This document shows positions 5,107-6,722 of a stretch of DNA of 6,722 nt, piece by piece (within the stretch, counting starts at the first letter, position 1; every line of letters begins with the position of its first letter). The stretch lies in the NCBI GenBank assembly GCA_963779325.1, contig CAVZXS010000033.1:1-6722 (forward strand), written 5' to 3'. A program made the translations under genes and the position numbers. Under the pieces are notes generated by a model, which saw only the letters and a program-made list of their open reading frames with translations, did no database searches and was not told the DNA's origin. Source of the stretch: CAVZXS01 sp963779325 (GTDB lineage Bacteria; Bacteroidota; Bacteroidia; Chitinophagales; Chitinophagaceae).

Positions 5107-6636
5107 ATGAAAAAAATAACTCTCATTTTACTGAGTATGCTGCTTTTTGCGTTCGTATCTGATGCACAAAAGACATTGACGCTTGCACAGCAGCAGGAAG
5201 ATTTTAAAATTTTTAAAACAGGTATACAGGAAATGCATGCCGGCTTATATTGGTTTATCACGCCGAAAAGGTTTGCCGCTATGTACGATTCTGTATACAA
5301 TACGTTAAAAGAAAACACCGGCGTAGAGGAATATTATATGAAACTGCGCTATTGCATGGCTATGCTGCACCACGGACACGGCGGTATTGATATGACCGAA
5401 AAAGAAGGCGGTGTCAATTATCGTATGGGCTCCTTACCGAAAACGGGGAAGTATTTACCCTTTGTACTTAAATATTTAAATAAAAGATTATTTGTTACGA
5501 ATAATTGCAGCAGCAATAAGCAAATTACCAACGGCAGTGAAATACTTGCTATAAATGGTGAACCGGTTTCAAAAATTACAGCGCAACTCATGTCATATGT
5601 CTTTGCCAACGGCCGTAATGTAACATTTAAATATGCGATGCTGGATGAGTATTTTCAATTTCATTATTTATACCAAGTTTTACATCCCGATGCAGACAAA
5701 TATCAATTAGATATTATTCCTTTTAAAAGCAAAAAGAAAGTAACTGTAATGGCAGAAGCTGCTTTACCCGGGTTAATAGCTGATACGTACAAAGAGCAAA
5801 CAGGTAAAAAAATAAGTGATTACTCCAATCTGGTTTATTACAAACTATTGGATGATAAAACAAAAACGGGTTATTTGCGCTTTGGTTCTTTTTCTACTTA
5901 TTTAGTGGAGGATAGTGTTACAAAATTTCCGGCTTTACTGGAAAAAATGTTTGGTGCAATAAAAGAACAGGGCATACAAAACCTGATTATTGATGTTAGG
6001 AATAATGAAGGAGGTGACGACACCTGGCAAACTGCTATCAGTTATTTTAGCAAAATAGCAAGGGACACCAATGCAGGCTTAGCTTATATGCAAAGCGATA
6101 AATTTACACAATCAAAGTATATTGCCCGGAATAATCAGAACAGTATGTTATTAACAGCCTTTGAAAAAAATCCTTATGCCTTGATAGATAAAACTGCCGA
6201 TGGAGTTTTTAAACTAAAGCCACAGTATACAACGCATGATACAAAAGAAAAACCATTGAAAGAAAAAGCGTATAATGGTAAAATTTACTTATTGCAAAAC
6301 GGCTTAACTTTTTCGGCGGGGTTCGCTTTTGCCGGCAAATTAAAAGATTTGTACAAACAGGATGGAGGTTTTATAAAAGTAGTTGGCGAAGATAACGGTG
6401 ATGATATGGACGCCGGTGTAGGCAGCGGCGGTTGGAGCCTGGACTTGCTGCTACCCAACAGTAAAATAAAAGTAAACGTCCCTATTACCGGCGGCGGATT
6501 GGATAAACCTTACAGCGGAAAGCCGGTAAATTTTTTAGACTATAAAGTAATACCTACCATTGCGGAAAAGATAAATGGAATAGATGCAGAAGTGGAATTT
6601 GTAAAAAAATTGATCGACACCGATAGAAAAAAATAG
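5107..6636 (+). CDS. Secreted S41-family serine peptidase
   Basis: This 509-residue protein has a Sec signal (MKKITLILLSMLLFAFVSDA|Q, cleavage after A20), so it is periplasmic or surface-exposed. S41 peptidases cleave proteins or peptides with a serine nucleophile. Seen in order: a helical N-terminal region (25-100) ending in LHHGHGGI, where H91 sits at the usual DGHT histidine; a PDZ-like part at about 115-200 with GSEILAINGEPV (143-154); the core strand GYLRFGSF (255-262); NLIIDVRNNEGG (292-303); and TFSAGFAFAG (401-410) with S403 as probable nucleophile, followed by VVGED (425-429) with E428. The GKG lysine of CtpA/Tsp-type enzymes is absent, so a tricorn-like Ser/His/Glu arrangement is more likely. 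Length is normal for Bacteroidota members. Substrate unknown. It is the last gene before a hairpin terminator. Confidence 0.92.
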   Translation: MKKITLILLSMLLFAFVSDAQKTLTLAQQQEDFKIFKTGIQEMHAGLYWFITPKRFAAMYDSVYNTLKENTGVEEYYMKLRYCMAMLHHGHGGIDMTEKEGGVNYRMGSLPKTGKYLPFVLKYLNKRLFVTNNCSSNKQITNGSEILAINGEPVSKITAQLMSYVFANGRNVTFKYAMLDEYFQFHYLYQVLHPDADKYQLDIIPFKSKKKVTVMAEAALPGLIADTYKEQTGKKISDYSNLVYYKLLDDKTKTGYLRFGSFSTYLVEDSVTKFPALLEKMFGAIKEQGIQNLIIDVRNNEGGDDTWQTAISYFSKIARDTNAGLAYMQSDKFTQSKYIARNNQNSMLLTAFEKNPYALIDKTADGVFKLKPQYTTHDTKEKPLKEKAYNGKIYLLQNGLTFSAGFAFAGKLKDLYKQDGGFIKVVGEDNGDDMDAGVGSGGWSLDLLLPNSKIKVNVPITGGGLDKPYSGKPVNFLDYKVIPTIAEKINGIDAEVEFVKKLIDTDRKK

Positions 6637-6658
6637 AATTTAATATCTGTCAATAGCT

Positions 6659-6689
6659 AAACAGCCGCTGCGATTAAGAGCGGCTGTTT
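6659..6689 (+). terminator. Hairpin terminator after the S41 peptidase
   Basis: A perfect 11-bp stem (aaacagccgct 6659-6669, agcggctgttt 6679-6689) has a 9-nt loop and starts 22 bp after the stop codon. The stem ends in T3, followed by a mixed T-rich tail (cagttatttca) with no long U-run, so strength is uncertain. The A-run on the other side would let it work in both directions. It probably closes the lipoprotein-DoxX-peptidase transcript. Confidence 0.72.
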
Positions 6690-6722
6690 CAGTTATTTCA
6701 TAACACCAATTGAAGATTCGGT

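Overview
The window looks like chromosomal DNA from a member of the Bacteroidota, perhaps a Chitinophagaceae-type soil or freshwater bacterium. The DNA is moderately AT-rich. Start codons follow A-rich leaders with no Shine-Dalgarno sequence, and most of the proteins begin MKK and carry an export signal. The transposase, the DoxX protein and the S41 peptidase all have a Bacteroidota flavour. The genus is an inference.

Left part (1-2485), read on the minus strand. A 719-residue lipoprotein PQQ dehydrogenase with a built-in cytochrome c domain (326-2485) is followed by the first 37 codons of a second exported protein (1-111) that runs off the window. Between them lies a ~127-bp non-coding element with long inverted repeats, flanked by an 11-bp direct repeat. 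It looks like a miniature transposable element that landed right behind the dehydrogenase stop codon and next to the likely promoter of the following gene.

Middle (2486-4263). A second, different palindromic repeat cluster (2509-2637) begins 24 bp before the dehydrogenase start codon. It is followed by an open stretch without a proper start (2638-2841) that reads like the remains of a gene. Next comes an intact IS4-family transposase (3048-4253, minus) with all DDE and YREK residues in place.

Right part (4264-6636), read on the plus strand. A small lipoprotein, a DoxX-type membrane protein and a secreted S41-family serine peptidase are spaced 21 and 39 bp apart and end at a strong hairpin, so they probably form one transcript. 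The transposase and the small lipoprotein start head to head with only 10 bp between them, so the insertion sequence appears to sit at the very 5' edge of this operon and to have cut off its original leader.

No complete new multi-gene system is visible. The most interesting features are the two non-coding repeat elements, the internal haem domain of the dehydrogenase, and the remodelling of three upstream or downstream regions by mobile DNA. There is no tRNA, rRNA or CRISPR array.
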